From positions 682,001-746,000 of the forward strand of contig NZ_FOQL01000001.1 of the NCBI RefSeq assembly GCF_900113745.1: a DNA stretch of 64,000 bases, written 5' to 3'. The notes beneath the pieces are model-generated. The model was not told the origin of the DNA. It was given only the letters and a program-made list of their open reading frames with translations, and did no database searches. Positions 27,647 through 37,370 of the stretch are shown one piece after another. Position numbers and translations under genes: made by a program. Position 1 is the first letter of the stretch; each line of letters starts with the position of its first letter. The stretch is from Pseudomonas guineae (GTDB taxonomy: Bacteria; Pseudomonadota; Gammaproteobacteria; Pseudomonadales; Pseudomonadaceae).

Positions 27647-28900
27647 ATGTTCAGCAAACACGATCAACTGCAAGGCTATGACGACGCCCTGCTCGCCGCG
27701 ATCAACGCCGAAGAGCAACGTCAGGAAGACCACATCGAGCTGATCGCCTCGGAAAACTATTGCAGCCAACGCGTCATGCAAGCACAAGGCAGTGGCCTGA
27801 CCAACAAGTACGCCGAAGGCTATCCGGGCAAACGTTACTACGGCGGCTGTGAGCACGTAGACAAGGTCGAGGCCCTCGCGATCGAGCGCGCCAAGCAGTT
27901 GTTCGGTGCCGACTACGCCAACGTGCAGCCGCACTCCGGCTCATCCGCCAACAGTGCGGTGTACCTGGCGCTGATCAATGCCGGCGACACCATTCTCGGC
28001 ATGAGCTTGGCCCACGGCGGCCACCTGACTCACGGCGCCAAGGTGTCGTCCTCCGGCAAGCTTTACAACGCCGTGCAGTACGGCATCGACGAGCAAGGCC
28101 TGATCGACTACGCCGAGGTCGAGCGCCTGGCCATCGAACATAAGCCGAAGATGATCGTCGCCGGTTTCTCCGCTTATTCGCGCACCCTGGATTTCGCCCG
28201 TTTCCGCGACATCGCCGACAAGGTCGGTGCCCTGTTGTTTGTTGATATGGCCCACGTCGCCGGTTTAGTCGCCGCCGGCCTGTACCCCAACCCAATTCCC
28301 TTCGCTGATGTGGTCACCACCACCACCCACAAAACCCTGCGTGGCCCGCGTGGCGGTTTGATCCTGGCCCGCGCCAATGCCGAGATCGAGAAAAAGCTCA
28401 ACTCCGCAGTATTCCCTGGCAGCCAAGGTGGCCCACTGATGCACGTGATCGCGGCCAAGGCCGTGTGTTTCAAGGAAGCGCTGGAGCCGAGCTTCACGGT
28501 TTACCAGCAGCAGGTGATTCACAACGCTCAGGCGATGGCTGAAGTGTTCGTTGGCCGCGGCTATGACGTGGTCTCCGGCGGCACCGACAACCACCTGATG
28601 CTGATCAGCCTGGTCAAGCAGGGCCTGACCGGTAAAGCCGCCGACGCGGCCCTGGGTGATGCGCATATCACGGTGAACAAGAACGCTGTGCCGAATGACC
28701 CGCAATCGCCCTTCGTCACCTCTGGCATTCGCATCGGTACCCCAGCGGTCACCAGCCGCGGCTTTAAACAAACCGAGTGCCGCGAACTGGCCGGCTGGAT
28801 CTGCGACATTCTCGATGAGCTGGACAACCCAGCCGTGATCGAGCGCGTCCGTGGTCAGGTCGCCAAACTGTGCGCCACCTTCCCGGTCTACGCTGACTAA
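27647..28900 (+). CDS. glyA: Serine hydroxymethyltransferase
   Basis: The 417-residue enzyme has the pyridoxal-phosphate motif [14 protein letters not shown] with Lys229, the same position as in E. coli GlyA. It joins glycine and methylene-tetrahydrofolate to serine. GAGGGA lies 8 bases before ATG 27647. In this operon it receives the methylene group released by the glycine cleavage system and passes serine to SdaA, so glycine can be turned into pyruvate. It is probably the inducible paralog (GlyA2 type). Confidence 0.96.
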   Translation: MFSKHDQLQGYDDALLAAINAEEQRQEDHIELIASENYCSQRVMQAQGSGLTNKYAEGYPGKRYYGGCEHVDKVEALAIERAKQLFGADYANVQPHSGSSANSAVYLALINAGDTILGMSLAHGGHLTHGAKVSSSGKLYNAVQYGIDEQGLIDYAEVERLAIEHKPKMIVAGFSAYSRTLDFARFRDIADKVGALLFVDMAHVAGLVAAGLYPNPIPFADVVTTTTHKTLRGPRGGLILARANAEIEKKLNSAVFPGSQGGPLMHVIAAKAVCFKEALEPSFTVYQQQVIHNAQAMAEVFVGRGYDVVSGGTDNHLMLISLVKQGLTGKAADAALGDAHITVNKNAVPNDPQSPFVTSGIRIGTPAVTSRGFKQTECRELAGWICDILDELDNPAVIERVRGQVAKLCATFPVYAD

Positions 28901-28984
28901 CAAGCCGTTGAACTATGTAGGCGTGGCTATCCGCCGCGCCGCATCCACGCCAACCCACGAGGCTGGCTCAGCGCCGGAGAAAAC

Positions 28985-30361
28985 ATGTCACTCAGCGTTT
29001 TTGATTTATTCAAGATCGGTATCGGCCCATCCAGCTCGCACACCGTGGGCCCGATGCTCGCCGCCTTGCGCTTTGCCGAAGGCCTGCGCCGCGACGATTT
29101 ACTCACCAACACCGATAGCATCAAGGTCGAGCTGTACGGCTCCCTCGGCGCCACCGGCAAAGGCCATGGCAGCGATAAGGCGGTGCTGCTCGGGCTTGAG
29201 GGCGAGCAGCCAGACACGGTAGACACCACTAGCGTCGACGCCCGCCTAGCGGCAATCCGCAGCAACGCCGAGCTCAATCTGCTCGGCGAAAAGCCAATCC
29301 GTTTTGTCGAAAAACAACACCTGGCGATGATCCGCAAGCCGCTGGCCTTTCACCCCAACGGCATGATCTTTCGTGCCTTCGACGCCGCCGGTTTGCAGAT
29401 TCGCTCGCGTGAGTATTACTCGGTGGGCGGCGGTTTTGTGGTGGATGAACAAGCCGCCGGCGCCGACCGCATCGTCGAAGACACCACCCCGTTGCAATAC
29501 CCCTTTACCACCGGCAAGCAGCTGTTGGCGCATTGCGCCGAGCACAACCTGTCGATCAGCCAGGTGATGCTCGCTAATGAAGCCGCCTGGCGACCGGAAG
29601 CGGAAACCCGCACGCGCCTGCTGCATATCTGGCAGGTGATGCAGGATTGCGTCGAGGCCGGATGTCGCAACGAAGGCATCATGCCCGGCGGCCTCAAGGT
29701 CAAACGCCGCGCGGCAGACTTACACCGGCAACTGTGCAAGCACCCAGAAGCGGCTCTGCGTGATGCCCTGAGCGTGCTCGATTGGGTCAACCTCTATGCC
29801 CTGGCGGTCAACGAAGAAAACGCCAGCGGCGGTCGCGTGGTCACTGCGCCGACCAATGGCGCAGCCGGTATCGTGCCGGCAGTGCTGCACTACTACAGCC
29901 GCTTTATCCCCAGCTCCAATGATGACGGCATCGTGCGCTTTCTGCTCACCGCCGCAGCTATTGGCATCCTCTACAAGGAAAACGCCTCGATCTCCGGCGC
30001 TGAAGTCGGCTGTCAGGGTGAAGTCGGCGTGGCCTGTTCGATGGCGGCTGGCGCACTCTGCGAAGTGCTCGGCGGCAGCGTCAACCAGGTGGAAAACGCC
30101 GCCGAAATTGGCATGGAACACAATCTAGGTCTGACCTGCGATCCCATCGGCGGACTGGTACAGGTACCCTGTATCGAACGCAACGCCATGGGCTCGGTGA
30201 AGGCAATCAACGCCGCACGCATGGCCCTACGCGGCGACGGCCAGCACTTTGTGTCACTGGATAAAGTCATTCGCACCATGCGCCAGACCGGTGCAGACAT
30301 GAACAACAAGTACAAGGAAACCGCCCGCGGCGGCCTAGCAGTCAATATTATCGAGTGCTAA
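28985..30361 (+). CDS. sdaA: L-serine ammonia-lyase (iron-sulfur)
   Basis: The 458-residue single-chain enzyme starts [20 protein letters not shown], the beta-domain signature, and carries the C-terminal cysteines of the [4Fe-4S] site ([18 protein letters not shown] and [14 protein letters not shown]). It deaminates serine to pyruvate and ammonia. Its place after glyA completes a glycine-to-pyruvate route. Confidence 0.96.
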   Translation: MSLSVFDLFKIGIGPSSSHTVGPMLAALRFAEGLRRDDLLTNTDSIKVELYGSLGATGKGHGSDKAVLLGLEGEQPDTVDTTSVDARLAAIRSNAELNLLGEKPIRFVEKQHLAMIRKPLAFHPNGMIFRAFDAAGLQIRSREYYSVGGGFVVDEQAAGADRIVEDTTPLQYPFTTGKQLLAHCAEHNLSISQVMLANEAAWRPEAETRTRLLHIWQVMQDCVEAGCRNEGIMPGGLKVKRRAADLHRQLCKHPEAALRDALSVLDWVNLYALAVNEENASGGRVVTAPTNGAAGIVPAVLHYYSRFIPSSNDDGIVRFLLTAAAIGILYKENASISGAEVGCQGEVGVACSMAAGALCEVLGGSVNQVENAAEIGMEHNLGLTCDPIGGLVQVPCIERNAMGSVKAINAARMALRGDGQHFVSLDKVIRTMRQTGADMNNKYKETARGGLAVNIIEC

Positions 30362-30430
30362 GTCGGGCGCAGTCCGCAACACCCTTACATCATTACCGGT
30401 GCCCCACACGCACCCTGACGGAGAAATTGC

Positions 30431-31555
30431 ATGACCAGCGAAACCTTGGCGAAAACCCCGCTACATGCCCTGCACATCGAACTCGGCGCCCGCATGGTGC
30501 CTTTCGCCGGTTATGACATGCCGGTGCAGTACCCACTGGGCGTGATGAAAGAACACCTGCACACCCGCGAGCAGGCGGGCCTGTTCGACGTGTCGCACAT
30601 GGGCCAGATCGTGCTGCGCGGTGCCAATTCCGCCAAAGCACTGGAAACCTTGGTGCCAGTGGACATCATTGATCTGCCGGTAGGCATGCAGCGCTACGCC
30701 ATGTTCACCGATGAAAACGGCGGCATCCTCGACGATCTGATGGTCGCCAATCTGGGTGACGACACCCTGTTCTTGGTGGTCAACGCCGGGTGCAAGCACC
30801 AGGACCTGGCGCACCTGCAGCAGCACATCGGCGACCAGTGCGAGATCGAAAACCTGTTCGAAGAGCGTGCCCTGCTCGCCCTGCAAGGCCCGAAAGCCGT
30901 CGACGTCCTCGCGCGCCTGGCGCCGGAAGTGGCGCAAATGACTTTTATGCAATTCGCCCCTGTGCGCTTGCTGGGTGTGGATTGCTACGTCAGCCGTTCC
31001 GGCTACACCGGTGAAGACGGTTTCGAGATTTCGGTACCTGCTGAGCACACTGAAATGCTGGCTCGCAGCCTGCTCGCCGAGCCCGAAGTCGAGGCCATCG
31101 GCCTGGGTGCACGCGACTCGCTACGCCTGGAAGCCGGCCTGTGCCTGTATGGCCACGACATGAGCACCAGCGTCACGCCGATCGAAGCCAGCCTGCTGTG
31201 GGCCATGTCCAAGCCGCGCCGCGCCGACGGCGCACGTGCCGGTGGCTTCCCAGGGGCCGCGCGCATCTTCGCCCAGCAACAGGAAGGCGTCGCCAGCAAG
31301 CGCGTAGGTCTGCTACCGCAGGAGCGGGTGCCAGTGCGTGAAGGCGCAGAAATTGTCGACGCTGAAGGCACTGTGATCGGCACCGTCAGCAGCGGTGGCT
31401 TCGGCCCGAGCCTTGGCGCACCGGTGGCCATGGGTTATGTGCAGAACAGCCATATCGCCCTGGATACCGAGCTATGGGCCATGGTGCGCGGCAAACGCGT
31501 GGCCATGAAAGTCGCTAAAACCCCGTTCGTGCCACAACGCTACTACCGCGGCTAA
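30431..31555 (+). CDS. gcvT: Aminomethyltransferase, glycine cleavage T protein
   Basis: The 374-residue protein has the T-protein folate-binding start TPLHALHIELGARMVPFAGYDMPVQYP-type region and the C-terminal barrel ending RGKRVAMKVAKTPFVPQRYYRG. It moves the methylene group from GcvH to tetrahydrofolate and releases ammonia. It is last in the operon; a GC-rich hairpin follows. Confidence 0.96.
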   Translation: MTSETLAKTPLHALHIELGARMVPFAGYDMPVQYPLGVMKEHLHTREQAGLFDVSHMGQIVLRGANSAKALETLVPVDIIDLPVGMQRYAMFTDENGGILDDLMVANLGDDTLFLVVNAGCKHQDLAHLQQHIGDQCEIENLFEERALLALQGPKAVDVLARLAPEVAQMTFMQFAPVRLLGVDCYVSRSGYTGEDGFEISVPAEHTEMLARSLLAEPEVEAIGLGARDSLRLEAGLCLYGHDMSTSVTPIEASLLWAMSKPRRADGARAGGFPGAARIFAQQQEGVASKRVGLLPQERVPVREGAEIVDAEGTVIGTVSSGGFGPSLGAPVAMGYVQNSHIALDTELWAMVRGKRVAMKVAKTPFVPQRYYRG

Positions 31556-31566
31556 CGCCTGCCCCA

Positions 31567-31592
31567 CTGCGCCCGCCATCCCGGCGGCGCAG
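31567..31592 (+). terminator. Possible terminator hairpin after gcvT
   Basis: CTGCGCC and GGCGCAG pair around an inner CGCC/GGCG stem. There is no T-run behind it, so it may be a Rho-dependent or merely structural end. Confidence 0.35.
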
Positions 31593-31618
31593 AGGGACTG
31601 CGGCATCACCCCAAACGA

Positions 31619-32749
31619 CTAACGCAACTGCCCGACCATCGCCGCGGCAGCGCTCAACACATCCTTGCCCAGCTGCTTGGATCGCTCGCCGTTCCAGCCC
31701 GTTTGCGGGTTAGGCCGATCATCGTGATCCTTGAACGGCATTTCGATGGTGAAGGCCAGGCAATCAAACTCCAGCCCTACCGCATTACAAGCCAGGGTGG
31801 TATTGGCCTGCCCGGGCGCATCCAGCGGGTAACCGTAAGCCGTCTGGAACTCAGCGCCGATCGCCATCAACTGATCACGAAACTGCTTATCCAGCGTGGC
31901 CAAGCGCGGACTAAATCCAGGGTTCCCCTCACAGCCGGCGGCAAACACATGGGGTATTTCCTCATCACCATGGATATCGAGAAACAGATCAACCCCCACC
32001 GCGCGCATCTGCTGCTGGACGAAGTACACCTCGGGGCTGTCTGCATCACTGGCTGACTGCCAGGCACGGTTGAGATCGCGGCCAGCGAGGTTGGTACGCA
32101 GGTGACCGCGGAAGGCTCCGTCTGGGTTCATGTTCGGCACCAGGTACAGTTCAGCCTGCGCCAGCAAGGCGTTCAGCTCGGTATCATCATGCTGCTGCAA
32201 GCGCTCCAGCAACCCTTCCATAAACCATTCAGCCATGTGCTCGCCAGGATGCTGTTGGGCGATCAGCCAGATCTTGCGCGACGCCTGCGGGTTGCGGCTG
32301 ATGCGCAGCAACTCGATGGCGCGGCCTTCAAGGCTTCGCCCGGTAGCGAATATCTCAGCCCCCGCAAGACGCTGCGCGTCGTCAACCAGTTGCGTATGGC
32401 GGGCACGGCTGTAAGGCTCGAAGTAGGCAAACCAGACCTGCGGCTGCTCAGGCGAGAGCTCAAAATTGAGCGCGCCGCCTTCAAAGCGACTGGGCACACG
32501 AAACCAGTTACGCTGGTCGTAGGATGCCATCGTGTGATAACCCGCCCAGGCGTTTTTATAAGACGATTGCCCGGCATTGTTCAGGCTGAACCCGCAACGC
32601 TGGCCTGGTTGCAGGCCATCGACCTTAAAGTGGAACCACTGGAAGTGGTCGCTGTTAAGGTCAGGACGAATCGCCAGCACAACCTTTTGCGGATTACTGG
32701 CGTCGATGACCTCGATATTGCCGCTGTCGAAGTTGGAACTGATCTGCAT
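31619..32749 (-). CDS. M14 family zinc carboxypeptidase (PA2831-like)
   Basis: The 376-residue protein has an N-terminal beta domain and an M14 catalytic domain with the zinc motif QQHPGEHMAEW (HxxE) near residue 170 and NPDGAFRGHLRTNLAGRDLNR, followed by the DIHGDEE zinc histidine and the late EMPFKDH glutamate. It resembles the Pseudomonas cytosolic carboxypeptidase-like proteins. The substrate (murein peptide or a protein C-terminus) is open. GAGGT lies 4 bases before ATG 32749. It converges on gcvT. Confidence 0.9.
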   Translation of the reverse strand: MQISSNFDSGNIEVIDASNPQKVVLAIRPDLNSDHFQWFHFKVDGLQPGQRCGFSLNNAGQSSYKNAWAGYHTMASYDQRNWFRVPSRFEGGALNFELSPEQPQVWFAYFEPYSRARHTQLVDDAQRLAGAEIFATGRSLEGRAIELLRISRNPQASRKIWLIAQQHPGEHMAEWFMEGLLERLQQHDDTELNALLAQAELYLVPNMNPDGAFRGHLRTNLAGRDLNRAWQSASDADSPEVYFVQQQMRAVGVDLFLDIHGDEEIPHVFAAGCEGNPGFSPRLATLDKQFRDQLMAIGAEFQTAYGYPLDAPGQANTTLACNAVGLEFDCLAFTIEMPFKDHDDRPNPQTGWNGERSKQLGKDVLSAAAAMVGQLR

Positions 32750-32942
32750 GGCTACCTCGAAGGCTGGTGATTGACCGCTGCATTGAAGAATCGCAGCTCT
32801 GCCTGACAAGCGAAACGCTGAAGGCGACAAACTGATACGGATTCGACTCTGCCGCATCACAGACTGCAAACCCGGCCGGAGCAACTTACTGTCTCACGCA
32901 GAGTCTGCTCATCGGACACCCCAAAACAGGAGATGCGCACGC

Positions 32943-33473
32943 ATGGCTATTGGTTACCCTCACGCGGCATGGCTTGGCTTACTGTTGATGCTCGGCGGCT
33001 GCGCCAGCTCGCCCCACGACAACTCACCCAGCGCACCCGACAAAGTGGAGTCGGCTCAAGCCGAAACCCGTGCCATACCCGCGGATCTTCAGCGCCAGGC
33101 CAACCGCGGCGATCTCGATAGCCAGTTCCAACTGGGTAGCCTGTATTTTGTCAGGCAACCAAAAGACCTCAAACAAGCCGAGCACTGGTGGAAACTGGCC
33201 GCCGATAAGGGCCATGCGCTGGCAGCGGTCAGCCTGGCCTTTTTGTATACCGGCCGCGATAACCCGGAGCTAAACAATCCACCACTGATGCTCAAGTATC
33301 TGAATCAGTCCGCTGCAGGGGGCAACCCGATGGCCCAGCACATTCTCGGCAACCTCTACCTCAAAGGCGAACAGGGTGTGCCGCATGACCCACGCCAAGC
33401 CAGGGCATTATTCCTCAGTGCCTGCCAACAGAATTATACGGCCAGTTGCGAGGCTCTTAATCAGAACCCCTGA
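32943..33473 (+). CDS. Sel1-repeat lipoprotein
   Basis: The 176-residue protein has a lipoprotein signal with lipobox LGGC (Cys near 20) and then Sel1-like repeats (AEHWWKLAADKGHALAAVSLA, MLKYLNQSAAGGNPMAQHILG). Such proteins are scaffolds in the periplasm or envelope. It diverges from the M14 carboxypeptidase gene, and nothing fixes a partner. Confidence 0.85.
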   Translation: MAIGYPHAAWLGLLLMLGGCASSPHDNSPSAPDKVESAQAETRAIPADLQRQANRGDLDSQFQLGSLYFVRQPKDLKQAEHWWKLAADKGHALAAVSLAFLYTGRDNPELNNPPLMLKYLNQSAAGGNPMAQHILGNLYLKGEQGVPHDPRQARALFLSACQQNYTASCEALNQNP

Positions 33474-33481
33474 AGCAGGTT

Positions 33482-33787
33482 TTAGGTTTCGATCGCCGCC
33501 TCATCAATAGGCACCGCCGACTCGTCAGGCGGCTGCAACGGTTGTTGCAGGTCGTCCTGCGGTTCGTCTTCAACAGGTTTGCCCAGCCACTTATTGGCTG
33601 ACTGCTGCACCTCGTCCACCTGTTTATTGAACTCCTTCAGGGTGCCATCGACCGCCTCGCGCGCGACATCCTGCACCGCCTGCTCAGCCTTCTCGGCCAG
33701 TTTCTGCGCCGATTGCTCAGCAGCGTCACAACCCACCAAACCAATCAGTACAAGACCCAGCACACCTACTTGCATCGATTTACGCAT
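33482..33787 (-). CDS. Small lipoprotein with a charged helix
   Basis: The 101-residue protein has a lipobox (LVGC, Cys near 20) and then a long amphipathic, Ala/Glu/Gln-rich helix (AEKAEQAVQDVAREAVDGTL) and an acidic, Pro-rich tail. It resembles apolipophorin-like or YtxH-like helical lipoproteins. I do not recognise a function. GGGAG lies 6 bases before ATG 33787. It converges on the Sel1 gene with an 8-base gap. Confidence 0.8.
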   Translation of the reverse strand: MRKSMQVGVLGLVLIGLVGCDAAEQSAQKLAEKAEQAVQDVAREAVDGTLKEFNKQVDEVQQSANKWLGKPVEDEPQDDLQQPLQPPDESAVPIDEAAIET

Positions 33788-33857
33788 CACGGTCTCCCTT
33801 AACAGCCGCTACCGGCCTGATCTGTGGCAGCGGCCCAGTGGCCACTGCCTTGATAAC

Positions 33858-34853
33858 TCATACCTGCTGGTCAGCCTCTGGTCGATCGTTGCGGGTTTTC
33901 CACAACGACAGCAGCACGCCACCCAGCAACAGCCCCAGCGTCACGCTTAGCGAAATTACAGCCGGTATCTTGCCGATAATGCCCACTAGGAAAATCTTGC
34001 TGCCGATAAATACCAGCACCAGCGCCAGGGCGTATTTGAGGTAGGCAAAGCGATGGATCATCGCCGCCAGCGCAAAATACAGGGCGCGCAGGCCGAGAAT
34101 GGCGAAGATGTTCGAGGTGTAGACAATGAACGGATCTTGGGTGATGGCGAAAATCGCCGGCACACTGTCCACCGCGAATACCAGGTCGGCACACTCGATC
34201 AGTACCAGTGCCAGAAACAAGGGTGTCGCCCAGATTACGGACTGGCCAGTGGCATCCGGCTGACGCACAAAGAAGCGTCCTTCATGCAGGCCGTCAGTCA
34301 CCCGCATGCGTTTACGCAGGAACTTCACCAGCACGTTATCGCTTAAGTCCGGGTGGTCATCGACCTTACTGAAGAGCATCTTCACGCCGGTCAGCAACAG
34401 AAAGGCGCCAAACAGGTAGAGAATCCAACTGAACTCAGCGATCAATGCGGCGCCTAAGCCGATCATAATCGCGCGCAGCACGATCACTCCGAGGATGCCC
34501 CAGAACAGCACTTCATGTTGGTACTTACGCGGGATGGCGAGGAAGCTGAAGATCATCGCCATCAGGAAGACGTTGTCCATCGACAACGATTTTTCGATCA
34601 GAAAGCCGGTGTAGAAGTCCATCCCGGCATCACCGCCTTTGACCTGCCAGACCCAAAGGCCGAACAGCAAACCGGCGCTAATATAACCGGCTGACAACAA
34701 CAGGCTTTCGCGCACGCCGATTTCACGGTGCTCACGGTGCAACACCCCGAGATCGAAGACCAACAGGCTGATAACGATGCTGATGAAAACAAGCCACAAC
34801 CAGGTGGCTGTACCGAGAAACTCGGCCATGAAAAACGGTTCTAGGGCAGTCAT
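33858..34853 (-). CDS. TerC/Alx family membrane protein
   Basis: The 331-residue protein has about nine membrane helices and the TerC landmarks SLSMDNVFLMAMIF and ADLVFAVDSVPAIFAITQDPF, each with buried acidic residues. The family (Alx, TerC, MeeF) exports manganese or supports metal loading of exoenzymes. AGGAGG lies 5 bases before ATG 34853, and the Shine-Dalgarno lies within a predicted stem (see the leader entry), so translation may be controlled. The gene is monocistronic. Confidence 0.9.
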   Translation of the reverse strand: MTALEPFFMAEFLGTATWLWLVFISIVISLLVFDLGVLHREHREIGVRESLLLSAGYISAGLLFGLWVWQVKGGDAGMDFYTGFLIEKSLSMDNVFLMAMIFSFLAIPRKYQHEVLFWGILGVIVLRAIMIGLGAALIAEFSWILYLFGAFLLLTGVKMLFSKVDDHPDLSDNVLVKFLRKRMRVTDGLHEGRFFVRQPDATGQSVIWATPLFLALVLIECADLVFAVDSVPAIFAITQDPFIVYTSNIFAILGLRALYFALAAMIHRFAYLKYALALVLVFIGSKIFLVGIIGKIPAVISLSVTLGLLLGGVLLSLWKTRNDRPEADQQV

Positions 34854-34855
34854 GA

Positions 34856-34926
34856 GCCCCTCCTCTTAGTGTCGAAGTTGTACAAACTGCAACTCCGACA
34901 TGGCAGCGGGTAGCTGTCAGAGGGGC
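34856..34926 (-). promoter_or_regulatory. Structured 5' leader of the TerC gene, Shine-Dalgarno in a stem
   Basis: In the minus-strand transcript GCCCCUC (34926-34920) can pair with GAGGGGC (34862-34856), which covers most of the AGGAGG ribosome site. An inner hairpin GUCGGAGUUG / CAACUUCGAC (34899-34890 and 34880-34871; one G-U) lies between. Alx-type genes elsewhere have Mn2+/pH-sensing yybP-ykoY leaders. The conserved core of that riboswitch is not visible here, so this is a candidate regulatory leader of undefined class. Confidence 0.45.
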
Positions 34927-35468
34927 CCGGCGTTGCGGGCGCAAATGTAGAGAGGCGCGAGGTTTTCCTCAACAAGCCAGCGGTTGCAAGGTATTTCAAA
35001 GCCCCGAGCGGCAACTGACCTGCTGTTTGAGTAAGTAACCTAGCTGTGGGCCGAGAATAGGCGCACAGTAAGCGTGCAATAGATTATTGCCTACCTGCGG
35101 GGTATTCGAAGTCCAAACCATAAGGCCGTGCAGAACCCCCACAGAGCCACCATGCATAACTTAGACTATCAAGTATCAGCTTATTTGTAGGGCTATAGGA
35201 TTAGACGCTCCTATCGGCCGAGGCCGCGCTAAAGCCATGCAGAGTAGACATTTAGCTTGGCTTCGCCATAATTACAGGGTGCGCACTAACCGTGCTAAAG
35301 CGGGTCAATATAGACAGCGCTAGCGAGTTGATATAAATCGGTAATAGTCCTTGAACCTATTCAAGCCGTTTAAATAAGCGCGCACATTGAAACTGTTTGG
35401 CCGCATCAAATGTTCAGGCACTTGCCTGACATTCAGCCAACATTCCGCTCAAGACCAAAGGTAATTAC
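34927..35468. other. Gene-free stretch upstream of a small GTG-start gene
   Basis: I see no gene, tRNA or mobile element here. It contains two clean dyads: GCAATA-GAT-TATTGC (35086-35100) and TCAGGCA-CT-TGCCTGA (35414-35429). The second ends 39 bases before the GTG at 35469 and could be an operator. An unrecognised small RNA is possible. Confidence 0.4.
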
Positions 35469-35681
35469 GTGACGAAAGACGAACTGCGCGCCGAACTCGA
35501 GCGCCAGGCGCAGCGTTACAAGGATGTATACGGCGGGGAAGTGATTACCTACGCCGCTCAACCGGATCCCGAGCGCAAGCCGTGGCGCAAGAAGGCTAAC
35601 CTTCTCGACCAAGCGTTTGATAAAGAGCTGGCAAAGATCGAAAAAGAACTGCAAGCCAAGGCCGACGAAGCGTCTGGCTGA
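35469..35681 (+). CDS. Small conserved hypothetical protein
   Basis: The 70-residue charged protein is helical (EELRAELERQ-like N-terminus; DKELAKIEKELQAKADEASG C-terminus). It starts at a GTG with AAAGG 7-8 bases upstream. No function is recognised. A 16-bp perfect dyad lies 40 bases upstream. A GGCCATC/GATGGCC hairpin (35710-35732) lies between it and the converging HerA-like gene. Confidence 0.7.
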   Translation: MTKDELRAELERQAQRYKDVYGGEVITYAAQPDPERKPWRKKANLLDQAFDKELAKIEKELQAKADEASG

Positions 35682-35738
35682 CGCCCGTCGTCCTGGCAGC
35701 AAACCACGCGGCCATCCCTCATCGAGATGGCCTCTGCC

Positions 35739-37241
35739 TCAACGCCGCTTACCGCCCATTAACGACCCCAACAGCCCACGCACCAGCTGCCGGCCGATCT
35801 GATTGGCCGCTTGACGTAGGGTCGCTTTCATTACTTGGCTGGCCAGGCCGCCAAACAACTCACCGGCTGCGCCCGCGATACCACCTTCCGCCTCGGCTTT
35901 CTTACCGCCTGAAGCTGCTTTACTTTGCTCAACCTGTTGCGCAGCCGCCTGCTCGGCGCGTGCGCTCAACAGCTCATACGCCGACTCACGATCAATGGGT
36001 TTATCGTAGCGCCCTCGCAATGGCGACTGGGCAATCAAGGCCGCGCGCTCAGCCTCACTCAACGGCCCAATCCGTGACTGCGGTGGCGCAACCGCCACAC
36101 GCTGCACCATGGCCGGCGTGCCTTTAGCTTCCATCGTGCCGACCAGCGCCTCTCCAATACCCAGCTCAGTCAGTACCGCTAACGTGTCGATCGCAGGGTT
36201 AGGGCGAAAGCCATCAGCTACCGCGCGCAGCGACTTCTGCTCTTTGGTGGTAAAGGCGCGCAAGCCGTGCTGAATACGCAGGCCCAGCTGCGCCAATACA
36301 TCATCCGGTAAATCACCCGGCGACTGGGTCACGAAGTACACACCCACCCCTTTCGAACGAATCAGCCGCACCACCTGCTCAAGACGCTCCTGCAACGCCT
36401 TCGGCGTATCGGCAAACAACAAGTGCGCCTCATCGAAGAACAACGCCAGTAGCGGCTTGTCGGCATCGCCGCGCTCCGGCAGCTGCTCAAATAACTCGGC
36501 CAGCAACCAGAGCAAGAAGGTCGCGTAGACCTTAGGGGCTTCATGCACCAAACGGCTGGCATCGAGCAGATGGATGCGCCCACGACCATCGCCATCAGGC
36601 TGCAAAATATCTTCAAGTTGCAGCGCTGGCTCGCCAAACAGTGCTTCAGCGCCTTGCTGTTCCAGGCCCGCTAATTTGCGCAGTAGGGCTTGTGATGAGG
36701 CCGAGGTAAACAGCGCGCTATCGTCGCCGAGCACCTCGGGGTGGCTCTTTAGGTGCGCCAGCAATGCTTTGAGGTCTTTCAGGTCAAGCAACAGCAGCCC
36801 TTCGCGATCCGCCACCTTGAACGCGGCATAGAGCGCGGCCTGCTGGCTAGCAGTCAGTTCCAGCAGCGCGCCCAGCAACAAAGGCCCCATCTCACTGAGC
36901 GTGGTGCGCAGCGGGTGACCGCTTTGGCCGTGCACATCCCACAGGGTGACTGGGTAGGCCATTGGCTGATGATTGAGCCAGGGCATGCTGGCAATTCGTT
37001 CAGCCACCTTGCCTTGCGGCGCACCCGCAGCGCCCAGGCCGCAGAGATCACCTTTGACATCAGCGGCGAACACGGCAATCCCGGCATCACTGAAGGTCTC
37101 AATCAGTCGTTGCAGCGTCACCGTTTTACCGGTCCCCGTGGCACCGGCAATCAGCCCATGCCGGTTTGCCAAGCGCAGCGCCTGACCAACCGGCTGCCCA
37201 TCCAAACCCGCCCCCACAACAAACTGCCCGGATTCCGCCAT
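35739..37241 (-). CDS. HerA/YjgR-like ATPase (DUF853)
   Basis: The 500-residue protein has Walker A GATGTGKT near residue 33-40, AADVKGDLCGLG, the Walker B LLALFFDEAHLLF near 270 and the arginine-containing FVTQSPGDLPDDVLAQLG. This is the YjgR/DUF853 branch of HerA-FtsK ATPases, a likely hexameric motor of unknown task. A Gly/Ala/Lys-rich C-terminal tail follows. No nuclease partner (NurA, Cas4-like) lies nearby. Confidence 0.9.
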   Translation of the reverse strand: MAESGQFVVGAGLDGQPVGQALRLANRHGLIAGATGTGKTVTLQRLIETFSDAGIAVFAADVKGDLCGLGAAGAPQGKVAERIASMPWLNHQPMAYPVTLWDVHGQSGHPLRTTLSEMGPLLLGALLELTASQQAALYAAFKVADREGLLLLDLKDLKALLAHLKSHPEVLGDDSALFTSASSQALLRKLAGLEQQGAEALFGEPALQLEDILQPDGDGRGRIHLLDASRLVHEAPKVYATFLLWLLAELFEQLPERGDADKPLLALFFDEAHLLFADTPKALQERLEQVVRLIRSKGVGVYFVTQSPGDLPDDVLAQLGLRIQHGLRAFTTKEQKSLRAVADGFRPNPAIDTLAVLTELGIGEALVGTMEAKGTPAMVQRVAVAPPQSRIGPLSEAERAALIAQSPLRGRYDKPIDRESAYELLSARAEQAAAQQVEQSKAASGGKKAEAEGGIAGAAGELFGGLASQVMKATLRQAANQIGRQLVRGLLGSLMGGKRR

Positions 37242-37370
37242 CTTGCCATCCCCGTGGTTAAAGCTTTACTGCAATAAGACCGACACAATGATCATTGCCG
37301 CACCGACGGCTCCGCTTTTCCATCAAGTCAGCACCAGACTGATGCCCGACATTACCGGACGCAAGAAGCC

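Noticed and set aside
34856..34980. yybP-ykoY Mn2+ riboswitch before the TerC gene
   Set aside because: The GGGGAGUAG-type core is absent, so the leader is reported only as an undefined structure.
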